A stretch of DNA of 64,000 bases from Leptospira fainei serovar Hurstbridge str. BUT 6. Lineage in GTDB: Bacteria > Spirochaetota > Leptospiria > Leptospirales > Leptospiraceae. The notes below the pieces were generated by a model that had not been told where the DNA came from, made no database searches, and worked only from the letters and a program-made list of their open reading frames with translations. The position numbers and the translations under genes were made by a program. This document shows positions 9,866 through 20,897 of the stretch, piece after piece (positions within the stretch are counted from its first letter, which is position 1; every line of letters begins with the position of its first letter). The stretch covers positions 386,001-450,000 of the forward strand of contig NZ_AKWZ02000002.1 in assembly GCF_000306235.2 (NCBI RefSeq), in the 5' to 3' direction.

Positions 9866-12409
9866 ATGCAAGGTATTAGTAAGGATATTAACAGATTCAC
9901 ACTTCGTTTCATCCTTTTTACGGAAGTAATCGGCTACACTGTCGCAGTTCCGATCGGTCTTCTCCTTTTTTACCTTGTCTTGGATTTAGACGCTAAGCAA
10001 ACCCGAAACCTGATTTTTTCCGCCGCTACAGTATCTGCAGCTTTGCTAGCATATACCTTCTTTGCGACTCGTTGGAAACTTTCACCTCTTTTAAATTATA
10101 GAAACCAATTCGCGACAGGTGCAGTAAATCGAGATACCGTTTTTAAAGCGCAAAGGGCGTTATTCCGACTTCCGTTTATTCACTCGATCGACGTCGGTTT
10201 ACGAATGTTTTTGGGAGGAGCAATCACAGCTATCCTCTTCGATTATCTTTCTCCGGAAACCGGCGCGGACATTTACAATCTTTTCGGGATTCTTCTGTTC
10301 ATCACGGCCAGTTTGGCGATGCATTTTTACCTCGCGACGGATCGCCTAAAGGACAATTTAAGCCGTACCGACCTATTCGGATCCATCGATTCCGGCTCTC
10401 TAGTTAAACTAAGCTTAAATAGAACTTTATCCTTAACGTTTTTCTTTATCGTGTTCGTACTATCGATCGGAGTTTCGACGGTGGTTTATAAACTTACCTA
10501 TAATTCGATTCGAATCGCTTATTTCGGACAGATGAAGAACATTTCTCAAACGCTAGACCTGCTAACGGAAACTCTCTATCGTGAGGCGGAATCGGAAGCG
10601 AAGGACGTGACCGAAAACCGAAACATAGTATTCCAATTATCGAAATTTCAATATAAGGACGCTTCCGAATCTTTAAATCGGTTTCTACTAACTAGCGTAA
10701 AATTCGAAGGAATCGCGGTTTGGACGGAAGAAACGGACAGCTACAGGAAATTGTCCTCAAGCGGAACTTTGGTCGAAGAGCCTTCAGCCTATGTGAATCA
10801 ATTCGCTCTTCCGGCCCCAAAAGAACTAAAAGTCATTCTGGAGAAAAACGGAATCTACCTAACCGAACCGGGTGCCTCCTCCGTCACAGGCGCTCCGGTC
10901 ATTCTTTACATAAAAGAGTTACAAATTCCGAATGGTCCTAAATCGTTTGCAGTCTTTTCCTTTAAAATCGGCGACCTGACTACCTGGATCCTGCAGTCGA
11001 TCAAGGTAGGAAAGACCGGCTATCCCGGGATCATGTCTCCGAAGATGACCTTCCTAAATCATATTAACCCTTCGTTTCGACTCAAGAATATTCAAGAATT
11101 TTCGTTTAGGGATGCGTTTACGGGAAGCGTGGACGACGTGCCTGTTCGGTATACTCTTGACGGGATCTTTAAGTTTATGATCTATAAAACGAATCAGAAA
11201 TACGGGTTTAAATCCTTCGTTGCGGTGGAAAACGAGGAGATTTCTAATCAGGCTTTAAACACCGCCCTCTATATGATCGCGATCTCTTTCGTAGGATTAA
11301 TTTTCGTGGGCGCTTTGATTTATTTCGTCCTAACTAAAAATTTGCAACCCTTGAAAGAGAGCCGGGACCTAATCGAGAAGATGGCCGAAGGGGATTTAGG
11401 GCATACGATTTCCGTATTTTCTAGAAACGAAATCGGGGAAATGTCCATCAGCATCAACGAATTTAATAAAAAGGTAAAAAACGTTCTTGGTAAAATATCC
11501 GATGCATCTTCTAATCTCGCCTCCTCGTCGGAAGAAATGTCGGCGACTTTGCGATCGATTTCGGATAACGCGCAAGGGCAAGCGGCTTCCGCGGAGGAAA
11601 TTTCCGCCTCTATAGAGGAAATTTCGGCGGGAATGGACTCCATCTCCTACCAAACGGAAGAACAGGTGAGACTTTTGGATAGACTCGGCGGGGAAATGAA
11701 TGAATTTTCGGCTTCGATACGAAATACTTCCAAAAACGTCGAAGATACTTTAGGACAGGTAAAGAGAATCACGGAGGATGCGAAGAAGGGTGGAAAAACC
11801 CTCGAATTGACCAACGCAAGTATCGGAAAAATTTCCCGCAGTTCCGAAGAGATCAGCGGCGTAATCGAAATTATCACGAATATATCGGAGCAAATTCATT
11901 TACTTGCCTTAAACGCTGCGATCGAAGCAGCCAGGGCTGGAAATGCCGGGAAAGGATTTGCGGTGGTTGCGGACGAAATTTCCAAGCTTGCTGACAAAAC
12001 ATCGAACAGTACGAAAGATATAGAAGAAATCATTCAATCCAACGAAGCGGAAATCGGAATCGGAGTCGGTAATATCAAAGAGACCGTAGCCGTTATCGGC
12101 GGGATTATTCGCGATATTCAAATCATCTACGATAGAATGTCCGAAGTGTCTTCCTTCATGGGCGAACAGTTAAAACGGAACGAATCTGTTAATCGAAGTG
12201 GCGTAGAGGTAAAGAGCAGATCGGATTCGATTCGCGCCGCCGTTCAGGAGCAGAAATTGGCGATCGAAGAAATCGCAAGAACTATATCGAACATAAACGA
12301 TTTAACTCAGTCCAACGCCGCTTCGTCGGAAGAACTCAGTTCCAGTTCTGTCGGGCTGGCGAATCTCGCGGAAGATCTTAAAAAGGACTCCGGATACTTT
12401 CATTTTTGA
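9866..12409 (+). CDS. Methyl-accepting chemotaxis protein with multi-pass N-terminal membrane region
   Basis: 847 residues. Unlike a standard receptor it begins with four hydrophobic segments (roughly 14-40, 49-69, 95-122, 132-153). A fifth follows (about 190-212), then a ~250-residue extracytoplasmic region, a sixth segment (about 470-495), HAMP, and the signalling domain. The conserved tip [20 protein letters not shown] lies near residues 680-700. The four extra helices could be a separate sensory membrane domain. The product should act through CheW/CheA. No kinase genes are adjacent. A GTCGATAA element lies upstream and a hairpin follows the stop codon. Confidence 0.9.
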   Translation: MQGISKDINRFTLRFILFTEVIGYTVAVPIGLLLFYLVLDLDAKQTRNLIFSAATVSAALLAYTFFATRWKLSPLLNYRNQFATGAVNRDTVFKAQRALFRLPFIHSIDVGLRMFLGGAITAILFDYLSPETGADIYNLFGILLFITASLAMHFYLATDRLKDNLSRTDLFGSIDSGSLVKLSLNRTLSLTFFFIVFVLSIGVSTVVYKLTYNSIRIAYFGQMKNISQTLDLLTETLYREAESEAKDVTENRNIVFQLSKFQYKDASESLNRFLLTSVKFEGIAVWTEETDSYRKLSSSGTLVEEPSAYVNQFALPAPKELKVILEKNGIYLTEPGASSVTGAPVILYIKELQIPNGPKSFAVFSFKIGDLTTWILQSIKVGKTGYPGIMSPKMTFLNHINPSFRLKNIQEFSFRDAFTGSVDDVPVRYTLDGIFKFMIYKTNQKYGFKSFVAVENEEISNQALNTALYMIAISFVGLIFVGALIYFVLTKNLQPLKESRDLIEKMAEGDLGHTISVFSRNEIGEMSISINEFNKKVKNVLGKISDASSNLASSSEEMSATLRSISDNAQGQAASAEEISASIEEISAGMDSISYQTEEQVRLLDRLGGEMNEFSASIRNTSKNVEDTLGQVKRITEDAKKGGKTLELTNASIGKISRSSEEISGVIEIITNISEQIHLLALNAAIEAARAGNAGKGFAVVADEISKLADKTSNSTKDIEEIIQSNEAEIGIGVGNIKETVAVIGGIIRDIQIIYDRMSEVSSFMGEQLKRNESVNRSGVEVKSRSDSIRAAVQEQKLAIEEIARTISNINDLTQSNAASSEELSSSSVGLANLAEDLKKDSGYFHF

Positions 12410-12435
12410 TTCGATGGAAGCTTCATTTCCGCTTG

Positions 12436-12461
12436 GGAGGCTCCGTGATTTCGGAGTCTCC
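12436..12461 (+). terminator. Hairpin after chemoreceptor gene
   Basis: GGAGGCTCCG and CGGAGTCTCC with a 6-nt loop form a 10-bp stem with one G-U pair, 27 nt past the stop codon. No T run follows, so factor-independent termination is not certain. The structure lies inside the longest possible version of the next ORF, which argues against the ORF's upstream start at 12414. Confidence 0.45.
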
Positions 12462-12479
12462 AAAACGAAAGTAAACTCC

Positions 12480-12507
12480 TTGATTTTTAGTGAATTGCCT
12501 GTAATTT
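12480..12507 (+). promoter_or_regulatory. Candidate promoter of small gene at 12516
   Basis: TTGATT, 16 bp, TAATTT. The predicted start point (about 12514) is almost at the ATG at 12516, which would make the transcript nearly leaderless. Based on consensus match only. Confidence 0.3.
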
Positions 12508-12515
12508 GCGCATAT

Positions 12516-12788
12516 ATGGAATGGGAAAAGATTCTCCGGGACTCGGTTAAGGACAGCGTAATCAAAGAGTTATACCTTAGACGAGTTCCAACTCTCAAGA
12601 CCTGCGACGACTGGAACAAAGTGAAAGAAATCGGTTTGGTTGACCATAAAACCAAATACGCCCATTATAAGGGAGGTCTGGTCAAATACGGGGAAGGACT
12701 TTTCTTTGTTAGCGACGAACGCCTGCAAGCGCTGGCCCCCTTTCGCAAATGGGAATTCAAAACCAAAATTAAAGTGATTACCGAGTAA
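12516..12788 (+). CDS. Small protein of unknown function
   Basis: 90 residues from the ATG at 12516 (MEWEKILRDSVKDSV...). The frame is open back to an ATG at 12414, but that 34-residue extension runs through the hairpin at 12436-12461 and a candidate promoter, and looks non-coding. The protein is charged, with 17% Lys or more, and has no signal peptide or membrane segment. It contains no motif I recognise. It has several aromatic residues in an alternating hydrophobic pattern (KYAHYKGGLVKYGEGLFFVS) that suggests a small beta-rich fold. The gene is convergent with the helicase-associated-domain gene. A lineage-specific cytoplasmic protein is the most I can say. Confidence 0.6.
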   Translation: MEWEKILRDSVKDSVIKELYLRRVPTLKTCDDWNKVKEIGLVDHKTKYAHYKGGLVKYGEGLFFVSDERLQALAPFRKWEFKTKIKVITE

Positions 12789-12808
12789 TCTCCACGCTGG
12801 GCTTTCGG

Positions 12809-12842
12809 GTTCGAGATTTAAACGGCGAGTTAAATCTCGAAC
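12809..12842. terminator. Bidirectional hairpin between convergent genes
   Basis: GTTCGAGATTTAA and TTAAATCTCGAAC form a perfect 13-bp stem with an 8-nt loop. It occupies the 53-bp gap between two convergent stop codons, where a shared terminator is expected. There is no T run, so it may instead stabilise 3' ends. Confidence 0.55.
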
Positions 12843-14845
12843 TAACGGGTTAATCTGATGATTAGATTAAGCTTTTCGGCGACCGTTATTACGTCCTGCA
12901 CTCTGGTTTTATCTACGAGTACCGCGTTCGGGCCGATTTCATCCAAAACGATCTTCTTGCCTTTTATCTGGCCTAAAAGTAATTCCATGACGTTCTGATC
13001 TTTGGTTCTCACAAGCACACAATCTTCAGCGACTTCCACAACGGGAAGATTTCCCCCCCAATCTTCCAATAAGAAAAGAAGGTTTTGCGCTAATTCCGCC
13101 TTGCTGGAAGCCTTGAGGAAGTCGATAAATTCCGACGGTTTATAACCGAGTAGAATTCCGAGCTGGTACGCTTCTTTCGTTAGGACGAACGTATAAACTC
13201 GATCATAATCCTTAAGTTCCGTAAATGCTTTGAGTAGATGAATGCCGTTCGTGGAAACTTTTTCGGGAAACGCAATCACTGAAAAGTCGGGGTTGATAGT
13301 AATCCCGCCCTTTTCGGTGGCGTTCGTTAATTCCCCGGTTTGGAAGAAGTATTCGCCTAATTTAGATAACGCGAGAAAGCGATTCGGATACTCGACTTCC
13401 AACAGACCGAATAAGTGCAGGTAGAAAATAGCGCTCATGATCTCTTTGCGAAGATCGGCTAAATCGGTCTGAAAATTCTTCGTTCTGAATCCGGGAGACA
13501 TGATCAAATGATCCCGGATAATCGTAGAGAAAATTACGGATAAATGAATACGCTTGGATTTGATGATTAAGTTCACGCACTTGTCTAAAATCATCTTATC
13601 GTAAAAAGGCATCTCCGTCGGCTGAAACACTTCCGGCGGATTAATTCGCTTCATTCTGGCTTCGTTAACTTCATGAATCACGAGCTTCATGATTTCGAAA
13701 ATATCCTTCTTCAAGAAGCCTTCCACATCACCCCTAAGAATGATGTTCTCTCCCTTGATATCACCCAAATTTAATAGACGCAATATCGGAAGAATCAGTT
13801 CCATTTGATAGATTTGGCTTTTTTCAGGGAAAATACTGATATCGGGATTCAGTAATTCCTGCTCGGTTCTTTTATGATCCGCTTGCTTGACTTTTCCCGA
13901 TTTTGCGAGAACTAAGCCTTTTCGACTGATATAAGATAGGAGTTTCTTAGTATTTAAGAAGAAATCCAACTCGTTAGTCGCGGACTTTTCCTGGCGTTGA
14001 CGAGTTCCTTTCTTAACGGAAGGGAGAATCGGATTATGCTGGATGTATTTTAATAGTTCTTCGGGAAGGGAAAAAACTCTTACGAATTTTTCCTCTACAA
14101 AGCAAACGTCCGCAACAAGGCCTTTCTCGACCAAAGAAGGAACGATTACCTCGTATTTTCCGCGGTTCATAACCACGAAACTACGGATATCATCCGCATC
14201 CGCAACGCCGCCGCTCAGATAAATGCGAACAAGAGTATCCCTTTCCAATTCCGAAAGCGAAATAATTGCGCTCTCGAAAGCTTCAGGAGTCGTTGCATGG
14301 GAATAGAACTTACGGATCGTATCTAGCTTAGGCGGAGCCTTTACGGCCTTTTTCCATTCTGCGGAGATATCTGTTAGTTTTTTATGATCGAGAAGTTTCT
14401 CGATGCTAATCTTATATTTATCCCCTTTTAGGTTTTGATCCAAGGGGACGAGATCCGCTAACTCGTCGAAAGCATGATATTTATCTAAGTTGTTAGTAAG
14501 GCGTTCACGATTTTTGCGTTGATAAACAAGATGATACTTCCGCAGAAGATTCAATTCCATCTCAACGTTAATCGGTGGAATATTCACTTTACGTGAAATC
14601 TCACCTAGCGTTAAGACATTCTTGTTTTTAAGGATCGAAGTATAAATATTTACTTGGAGAACCGTGAGCTTCTCCAAAACACCTTTTAGATAAAATTCAT
14701 CCAGAAAAGTGTCGTACAAGAACTTAAGATTTTTATTCTTTTCCTTGTAAGGCGGCTTAGGAATATTCCAAAGTGCGGCGATCTTTTTTAAGTCGTTTAG
14801 TTCGAGTTTCTCGAGTTCTTGTAACAAAACTGTTTCGCCGCTCAT
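12842..14845 (-). CDS. Orphan protein with XPB/Ssl2-type helicase-associated domain
   Basis: 667 residues with no signal peptide. The N-terminal part contains a winged-helix-like segment ([16 protein letters not shown], then [19 protein letters not shown], about 62-105). The C-terminal ~140 residues ([16 protein letters not shown] ... [19 protein letters not shown] ... [15 protein letters not shown]) match the helicase C-terminal/XPB damage-recognition-like domain. That domain is usually found beside, or in actinobacteria apart from, an XPB helicase. No Walker A or B motif is present, so it is not itself a helicase. A nucleic-acid or protein-docking role is inference. The gene is transcribed alone. 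Confidence 0.7.
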   Translation of the reverse strand: MSGETVLLQELEKLELNDLKKIAALWNIPKPPYKEKNKNLKFLYDTFLDEFYLKGVLEKLTVLQVNIYTSILKNKNVLTLGEISRKVNIPPINVEMELNLLRKYHLVYQRKNRERLTNNLDKYHAFDELADLVPLDQNLKGDKYKISIEKLLDHKKLTDISAEWKKAVKAPPKLDTIRKFYSHATTPEAFESAIISLSELERDTLVRIYLSGGVADADDIRSFVVMNRGKYEVIVPSLVEKGLVADVCFVEEKFVRVFSLPEELLKYIQHNPILPSVKKGTRQRQEKSATNELDFFLNTKKLLSYISRKGLVLAKSGKVKQADHKRTEQELLNPDISIFPEKSQIYQMELILPILRLLNLGDIKGENIILRGDVEGFLKKDIFEIMKLVIHEVNEARMKRINPPEVFQPTEMPFYDKMILDKCVNLIIKSKRIHLSVIFSTIIRDHLIMSPGFRTKNFQTDLADLRKEIMSAIFYLHLFGLLEVEYPNRFLALSKLGEYFFQTGELTNATEKGGITINPDFSVIAFPEKVSTNGIHLLKAFTELKDYDRVYTFVLTKEAYQLGILLGYKPSEFIDFLKASSKAELAQNLLFLLEDWGGNLPVVEVAEDCVLVRTKDQNVMELLLGQIKGKKIVLDEIGPNAVLVDKTRVQDVITVAEKLNLIIRLTR

Positions 14846-15012
14846 ACCGTTGACCGAATTAATCGCTCGAGAGCCATCCTCTAATTCTCGACTGATTCGT
14901 AAACCAAAATACAGTCTTGGTCTTCTTAGTTCCGGAAAGATTCGCTTGCCCGTTCCACAGTCGGTTTTTGAGAGAAAAACCTATAACAATCTAATCGACC
15001 TTTCGATTTAGA

Positions 15013-16350
15013 TTGTCCTCCTACCCTTCGCTTCTAATCTGGAACCGTATGGCTGGATTCCTAGAGAGCCTTCGCCTCGGGTTAGGTGGCGCCGCGAGAA
15101 TGGTATCGAGCGGTTTCGTCTTTTCAACCAAGACCCTTCTGCTTTTGAAAGACCTTGCCGTCGGTGGCAGCGCATCTAAGGATCTCCCTTTACGTTTGCG
15201 GGAAGCCTTCGAAGAACTGGGAGCAACTTATATTAAACTCGGGCAATTTATTGCCTCCGCGCCCTCCCTCTTCCCGGAGGAAATCGTTACGGAAATGCAA
15301 AAATGCCTGGATTCCGTCCGCCCTATTTCCTTTAAAGAAGTGGAGAACGTTATCCGCAAAGAGCTTGGCGGGAAGCCCGAAGACCATTTTCGGAGTATCG
15401 ACCGTAATCCCCTAGCGTCGGCCTCTATCGCCCAAGTTCATTCTGCAGTTACCAAAGACGGGCTAGACGTAGTAATCAAGGTCCAAAGACCGGATATAGA
15501 GTCGGCTCTCGGAGCCGACCTAAACTTACTCTATCTAGCAAGTCTTGTTTTCGAAATTTTTGTGCCTGGACTTAGTCGTTCCGGACTATCCGGCATGATG
15601 AAGTTATTCCAGGCTTCGATTTTCGAAGAAATCGATTTCTATAAGGAAGCCGAGAATATCGAAGAGTTCGAAAGAGCGCTCCTCGCATCGGGAGAAACCC
15701 GAGCAAGAGTTCCTAAAGTTTATCATAATTTAAGCACCAAGAAAGTATTAGTTATGGAGAGGTTCTACGGGGCTCCGATTACCGATGAGGCGTCTCTCCG
15801 AAAGTATTCCAAGGACCCGCAGAGGACTCTTTCCAATGCGTTGGAAGTGTGGTTCTCGACGCTTTCTAGATCCGGCTTTTTTCACGCCGACGTTCATGCA
15901 GGGAATTTAATGATCCTAAGAGATGGAACGGTAGGATTCATCGATTTCGGAATCGTAGGCAGAATATCTCCTAAAATATGGGAAGGATTGATGGTTTTCC
16001 TAGAAGGTCTTGCGACAAATCGGCCGGCAAGAATCGCTAACGGCCTGATTTTAATGGACTCGACGGCGCAAGGAGTCGACGAAGCGCGTCTGGCGAAAGA
16101 CCTCGAAAAAGTTTTCGGAGAAATGAGCGAAATGGTTTTAGGGATTCAAATGGGAGAATTGGAAGCTTTCGATGAGAAGAAACTGAATGCAATCCTATTC
16201 GAGTTCCGCGAGTTAGCTCAAAGAAACGGTCTCAAAATTCCCAAAGAATTTGGACTTTTAATCAAACAAATTTTATACTTCGATCGTTATGTTAAGGCGT
16301 TCGCTCCTGATATCGATCTAATAAGAGATAGAGAAAAATTTATCCGATGA
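15013..16350 (+). CDS. ABC1/UbiB/AarF-family atypical kinase
   Basis: 445 residues. Seen: the family KxGQ motif in [19 protein letters not shown] (about 74-92), the Ala-rich loop [13 protein letters not shown], the nucleotide-binding lysine in [20 protein letters not shown] as catalytic loop, and [12 protein letters not shown] with the metal-binding Asp. UbiB-type proteins support quinone biosynthesis or lipid handling through an ATPase activity. The start is a TTG at 15013; an internal ATG at 15049 ([11 protein letters not shown]) is possible. Its stop overlaps feoA by 4 bp, so it leads a coupled three-gene iron operon, an unusual partner for this family. C-terminal membrane helices typical of UbiB are not obvious. 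Confidence 0.88.
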   Translation: MSSYPSLLIWNRMAGFLESLRLGLGGAARMVSSGFVFSTKTLLLLKDLAVGGSASKDLPLRLREAFEELGATYIKLGQFIASAPSLFPEEIVTEMQKCLDSVRPISFKEVENVIRKELGGKPEDHFRSIDRNPLASASIAQVHSAVTKDGLDVVIKVQRPDIESALGADLNLLYLASLVFEIFVPGLSRSGLSGMMKLFQASIFEEIDFYKEAENIEEFERALLASGETRARVPKVYHNLSTKKVLVMERFYGAPITDEASLRKYSKDPQRTLSNALEVWFSTLSRSGFFHADVHAGNLMILRDGTVGFIDFGIVGRISPKIWEGLMVFLEGLATNRPARIANGLILMDSTAQGVDEARLAKDLEKVFGEMSEMVLGIQMGELEAFDEKKLNAILFEFRELAQRNGLKIPKEFGLLIKQILYFDRYVKAFAPDIDLIRDREKFIR

Positions 16351-16589
16351 AAAAGACCCTTTTCGAATTAGAGCCTGGCGATTCACCCATTTTATCAGGT
16401 CTAAAGGAACTCCCCGGAAAAGAAGGGCTCGTTCGTAATTTATTGGACATGGGCTTTCTGCCCGGAACAAAGCTGCAGATACTTGCCAAGTATCCTAGCC
16501 AAGATAAAGTAATCGTAAAAATCGGATTAGTTCAATTAGCTTTAAGAAATATAGAAGCGGAATTGTTGGAATTAGAGGAATCAAAGTGA
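16347..16589 (+). CDS. feoA: Ferrous iron transport protein A
   Basis: 80 residues of SH3-like FeoA fold: [13 protein letters not shown], then the conserved [19 protein letters not shown] and [11 protein letters not shown]. It is a small cytoplasmic partner of FeoB that modulates ferrous iron uptake. Both ends overlap neighbours by 4 bp (ATGA with the kinase gene, GTGA with feoB), so translation is coupled. The length is normal for FeoA. No Fur box was identified by eye near the operon start. Confidence 0.92.
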   Translation: MKKTLFELEPGDSPILSGLKELPGKEGLVRNLLDMGFLPGTKLQILAKYPSQDKVIVKIGLVQLALRNIEAELLELEESK

Positions 16590-18733
16590 AGGTCTTACAG
16601 AAGGAAATTCTTCCGGAGGGATCGAAAGTCGGATCAGATTCGTTTCGAATTCTGCTAACGGGCAATCCCAATTGCGGTAAATCTACGCTTTTCAATAGAC
16701 TAACAGGACTGAGACAAAAGACGGGAAATTTCAACGGTGTGACCGTAGAAAAAGCGGAAGGTAAGATTCGGTTAGGCGACGCTTCCATAAGATTGATGGA
16801 TCTCCCGGGAGCGTATAGTTTAGGGGGAGAATCCGAAGACAAGCAAGTTACCACTAGGGTGCTTCTCTCGCACAAGGAAACCGATCGTATTCTATTCGTA
16901 CTGGATGGGGTCGCCGTCGAGAGAGGGTTACAGTTTCTATTACAGGTTGCGTCTCTTAAAGTTCCAACGTTAGTCGTCGTTACTATGAAGGATGCTCTTG
17001 AAAAAAAGGGATTACAGTTGGATCTCAATCCGCTCATCAAGGCGTTCGGAACGAAATTCCTGTTTATTAATCCAAGAACGGGAGAAGGGACCCAAGAGCT
17101 GAAGGAGGCCCTTTTCGACACGTCCTCTTTTCGCACTCCCTCGGCCTCCTTCGCTTGGGATAAGAAACGCGAACAATTCCTGGAATCGATTCTTTCCCAT
17201 CTAACAAGTTCCGATCCGGTAGCGCTTCGTTTCGTCGTGGAGAATTCGTTAAAGGAATTGTCGGGAGAAAAACTTTTGACCGGAATTCCGGGATTATCCT
17301 ATCTACCCGAAGAGGCCCGAACTTTGGTAACGGATGCATGGAAGAAAACCGGATTAAACTTTTCTTATCGAAATGAGCTGGTTCAAAAATCTTTCTGGAT
17401 CAAGAAATTATTATCCCGCGCCCTTTTGGGCAAAGAAAACGCGACGGGCGGCGTTTTAAGATTCGCTGATCGGATTCTATTGCATCCGGTTTGGGGGTTG
17501 ATTTCCTTTCTGGCGATAATGGCTTTTGTATTTCAAATGCTTTTTGCTTGGTCGGAAATTCCGATGGATTGGATAGAAACTCAGGTGGGAGCGTTAGCTG
17601 CATTTGTAGGGGGCCTTTTACCCGAAGGTCCTATTCGATCCCTTATCCAGGAAGGAGCAATCGGCGGAGTAGGCGCCGTTCTAGTATTTATTCCGCAAAT
17701 TAGCCTTCTTTTCTTCTTTATCGGAATCATGGAAGAAAGCGGTTACATTGCCCGCGCCTCGTTTGTTATGGACCGCTTCATGGGAAGATTCGGATTATCG
17801 GGAAAATCCTTCATTCCCTTACTTTCATCGGCGGCCTGCGCAGTTCCCGCCATTATGGGTACAAGAACGATTGAAAACAAAGCGGATCGAATTACGACCA
17901 TTCTTGTTTCTCCTTTGATCACCTGTTCGGCTAGATATCCGGTGTATATCCTTGTCATCGGTACCGTGTTCTCGGATCGACCCGTTTTCGGAATTTTCCA
18001 AACGAAAGCTCTTGTTTTGTTCGGACTCTTCGTACTTGGAATGATCGCCTCCATGACGGCTGCATTCGTTTTTAAAAAAGCCTTTTTCTTATCCGAACCC
18101 AGCTACTTTCTGATGGAACTCCCGCGCTATCACTTCCCTTCCGTCAAAAGCCTTTTCATCGTAGTATATAAGAAAATTAAAACATTCTTATTGAATGCCG
18201 GAAAAGTCATTCTTTCTATTTCTATCCTTTTATGGTTTTTAGCTAATTATCCCAGAGTCGAGGAATCCAAGATCCATAATCTACCTCTGCACCAGGCCAA
18301 GTCCGTGCAAATTTCCGAATCTTATGCGGGCCGTTTAGGTAAAGCAATGGAGCCGATTCTGAAGCCTATCGGTTTCGGATGGAAAATGGGAATAGGTTTA
18401 ATCACGTCTTTCGCAGCTAGGGAAGTTATGGTGTCGACGCTTTCCATCATTTACGGAGTCCAGGGAGAGGAAGCGGAACAGGAAGATTTGCGCAGCGCCT
18501 TGAGAAACGATAAAGATCCGCAAACCGGAAAACCGGTATGGAGTCTCGCCAGCGCTTTAAGCCTACTCGTCTTCTTCGCGTTTGCCTGCCAATGTATGTC
18601 CACATTAGCAGTCGTAAAGAGGGAAACAAATTCCTTATTTTGGCCTTTTTTCCTGTTCGGGTACATGACGATTCTCGCATATATCTCTTCGTTTATCGTT
18701 TTTCAGGCCGGCAAAGCGTTCGGATGGACCTAG
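16586..18733 (+). CDS. feoB: Ferrous iron transporter FeoB
   Basis: 715 residues. The N-terminal G domain has G1 GNPNCGKS (26-33), the [13 protein letters not shown] switch (about 48-59), G3 DLPG (72-75), and a G4 of TMKD (133-136), where Asn is usual. The membrane domain begins near 300. It carries two gate regions: [16 protein letters not shown] with the Cys-containing gate, and [12 protein letters not shown]. It imports Fe2+ across the inner membrane. The GTG start overlaps feoA. No FeoC gene follows. The Thr at G4 is a conservative exception, so guanine specificity may differ slightly. Confidence 0.95.
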   Translation: MKVLQKEILPEGSKVGSDSFRILLTGNPNCGKSTLFNRLTGLRQKTGNFNGVTVEKAEGKIRLGDASIRLMDLPGAYSLGGESEDKQVTTRVLLSHKETDRILFVLDGVAVERGLQFLLQVASLKVPTLVVVTMKDALEKKGLQLDLNPLIKAFGTKFLFINPRTGEGTQELKEALFDTSSFRTPSASFAWDKKREQFLESILSHLTSSDPVALRFVVENSLKELSGEKLLTGIPGLSYLPEEARTLVTDAWKKTGLNFSYRNELVQKSFWIKKLLSRALLGKENATGGVLRFADRILLHPVWGLISFLAIMAFVFQMLFAWSEIPMDWIETQVGALAAFVGGLLPEGPIRSLIQEGAIGGVGAVLVFIPQISLLFFFIGIMEESGYIARASFVMDRFMGRFGLSGKSFIPLLSSAACAVPAIMGTRTIENKADRITTILVSPLITCSARYPVYILVIGTVFSDRPVFGIFQTKALVLFGLFVLGMIASMTAAFVFKKAFFLSEPSYFLMELPRYHFPSVKSLFIVVYKKIKTFLLNAGKVILSISILLWFLANYPRVEESKIHNLPLHQAKSVQISESYAGRLGKAMEPILKPIGFGWKMGIGLITSFAAREVMVSTLSIIYGVQGEEAEQEDLRSALRNDKDPQTGKPVWSLASALSLLVFFAFACQCMSTLAVVKRETNSLFWPFFLFGYMTILAYISSFIVFQAGKAFGWT

Positions 18734-18753
18734 TGAAGATTCGAAATCTATCC

Positions 18754-18783
18754 TTGACGTTCCGCATACAGAGCCTGTAAAAC
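18754..18783 (+). promoter_or_regulatory. Weak candidate promoter for LtaS-like gene
   Basis: TTGACG, 18 bp, TAAAAC, ending 29 bp before the ATG at 18813. The -35 is close to consensus, but the -10 and spacing are poor. Confidence 0.25.
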
Positions 18784-18812
18784 GATCTCGGTCATCTTTT
18801 TTGGAAAATTGA

Positions 18813-20762
18813 ATGAAGCGTATCCCGCCAAATCTTAAAATCATCGGCTTTTATTCCGCAGGAATATTTTTACTTTTAACGATATTTAGAATCGTCCTTC
18901 TTCTGGTCTATTTCGACAAAATCGATAATTCTCCATGGAGAGATATATTGCTTTCGTTTTTGATCGGAATCCGCTTTGATCTTTCCGTTACCGCGATCAC
19001 GATCGGCCCATTCTGGCTGCTATCCAGCTTTTATTTCGGCAATCGCTGGAAATCCTACCGCTATGCCTGGGGCATCCCGCCGATCATACTGCTTATGTGG
19101 ATGTTCGGACATCTGATCGGCGATACGATTTATTACGGAGAAGCGAATAAGCATCTCGGCTATGAAGGTTTCGTATTTTTAGGTAAAGACTTTCTTGTGA
19201 TTCTTTCCGCAGCAATGCAAAACGCGCCGGCGTTGGTTGTAAGTGGTCTGTTTATAATTTTTTTCGGACTCCCTTTGCTAATCTGGTCCTTCATAAAATG
19301 GAACGGTTATCGATTCTCGGTCGATAACAGGACAGCGGAGCTGATTCAGATTCCGATTTCAATTTTGGTCGTATTTTTGCTATTTCGAGGGGGCATCCAG
19401 TCGCGACCGTTGCGATCAACCGAGGCTATACATTCACAAAACGGGTTCTTAAATAACCTGCCATTGAACGGCGTATTTACCACTTTGATGGATCTAAAGT
19501 CCACGGCAATTTCTCCTAACCTAAAACTCCCCCATTCCGAATCGCTCGCGATCGTTAAAGATGAAATCGATTATCCGGGAGCAAATTTCATCGACGATCG
19601 ATATCCGATTCTACGAGAAACAAAAGAGACGAGACCGGGAACTCCTCCCAACATCGTGATCATTCTACTCGAAAGTTGGACCGGAAAATTCATCCGCCCC
19701 AACGGAAGCGGGATGATCGAAGGGAAGGAATTGACTCCGAATTTTAATTCCCTCGTTGCAACGGGTAAGTATTTTCCTCATTTCTTTGCTACAGGAGGAA
19801 GAACGACTAACGGTCTTTTATCCATTCTCACCGGCATTCCCGACAGACCGGGAATTACCGTAATTCGTACGCACCAGGTTCTTGGTAATTTCGGAGGACT
19901 CGGAACCGTATTAAAGCAGGCGGGTTATAGTACGCTATTTGTCCATGGTGGCGACATAGGTTTCGATAATATGAGTTTTCTTTTTCCTCATTGGGGCTTT
20001 GACACGATAGTAGGAAGGGAAGAAATGCGGCAAAAAAACGAATATACTTCCGGCGCCTGGGGATATTTCGACGAAGACGTATTGGATGAACTTCAAAAAA
20101 GGATGTCAGCAACGAAGCCTCCTTTTCTCGCAATATCTCTTACATTAACCACGCATTATCCGTACGAAGTGCCAAAGAAGGATTTTGAAATCTTTCCGAA
20201 TTCGGTTCAGGACTACGATTATTTTAATACTTATCATTATTCGGATTGGGCGTTAGGTAAATTTATGGAGAAAGTCCGAAAATCTCCTTACTTTGACAAT
20301 ACGATCTTCGTCTTCGTAGCCGACCACACGCATCATAGAAATCTAAATCCGTACGAGGATAGAAATATTCCGTTGCTTCTATATTCTCCGAAATATATTA
20401 AACCTGGAATCGACGCTCGAATTTCCTCGCAATTAGACGTATTGCCTACCATATTGGGATTGGTCGGAAAAAAACTAAAATTCGCCGCCATGGGCCGAGA
20501 TTTGCTTTCGGATCGGGAAGAAGGGAAAGCGTACTTCGCATTTTCGAGCGTAATCGGTTGGATAGAAAATGATATATCTTTCTATCGATTCACCGACGGT
20601 GACCTAAGAGACGCGACTCCGTTTTCACCGGCAAAGAAAACCAATTTTTGTAAAGCATCGCAATCAATTTGCGATCAATATGAAAAGAAAGCCAAAGCCT
20701 TCTTTAATTTAAGCTATGAACTTTTAAATTCGAACTCGATTTATCCCCCCAAGGAAAAATAA
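18813..20762 (+). CDS. LTA synthase (LtaS)-like sulfatase-family membrane protein
   Basis: 649 residues: five membrane segments within about 10-195, then an extracytoplasmic alkaline-phosphatase/sulfatase-fold domain from about 278. Seen: IVIILLESWTG with metal ligand E287, the nucleophile region GGRTTNGLLSILTG with T331/T332, and ADHTHH near the C-terminus. The architecture is that of LtaS, OpgB and related phosphoglycerol or phosphoethanolamine transferases. Spirochaetes lack classical teichoic acid, so transfer of a phospho-head group to a periplasmic glycan or lipid is more likely than LTA synthesis; that is inference. It is transcribed alone, between feoB and neuB. Confidence 0.85.
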   Translation: MKRIPPNLKIIGFYSAGIFLLLTIFRIVLLLVYFDKIDNSPWRDILLSFLIGIRFDLSVTAITIGPFWLLSSFYFGNRWKSYRYAWGIPPIILLMWMFGHLIGDTIYYGEANKHLGYEGFVFLGKDFLVILSAAMQNAPALVVSGLFIIFFGLPLLIWSFIKWNGYRFSVDNRTAELIQIPISILVVFLLFRGGIQSRPLRSTEAIHSQNGFLNNLPLNGVFTTLMDLKSTAISPNLKLPHSESLAIVKDEIDYPGANFIDDRYPILRETKETRPGTPPNIVIILLESWTGKFIRPNGSGMIEGKELTPNFNSLVATGKYFPHFFATGGRTTNGLLSILTGIPDRPGITVIRTHQVLGNFGGLGTVLKQAGYSTLFVHGGDIGFDNMSFLFPHWGFDTIVGREEMRQKNEYTSGAWGYFDEDVLDELQKRMSATKPPFLAISLTLTTHYPYEVPKKDFEIFPNSVQDYDYFNTYHYSDWALGKFMEKVRKSPYFDNTIFVFVADHTHHRNLNPYEDRNIPLLLYSPKYIKPGIDARISSQLDVLPTILGLVGKKLKFAAMGRDLLSDREEGKAYFAFSSVIGWIENDISFYRFTDGDLRDATPFSPAKKTNFCKASQSICDQYEKKAKAFFNLSYELLNSNSIYPPKEK

Positions 20763-20897
20763 ATACGAAAAGAATCTCCACTTTTGGATCCCCTTATGTT
20801 TCCGAAAATCTCATTGGTTGCATTCGGGCAGAAATTCCGGCTTTCTAATGCAAAAAAAAAACCGATCTTTAGAATACAAACTTTCAGGTATATATGA

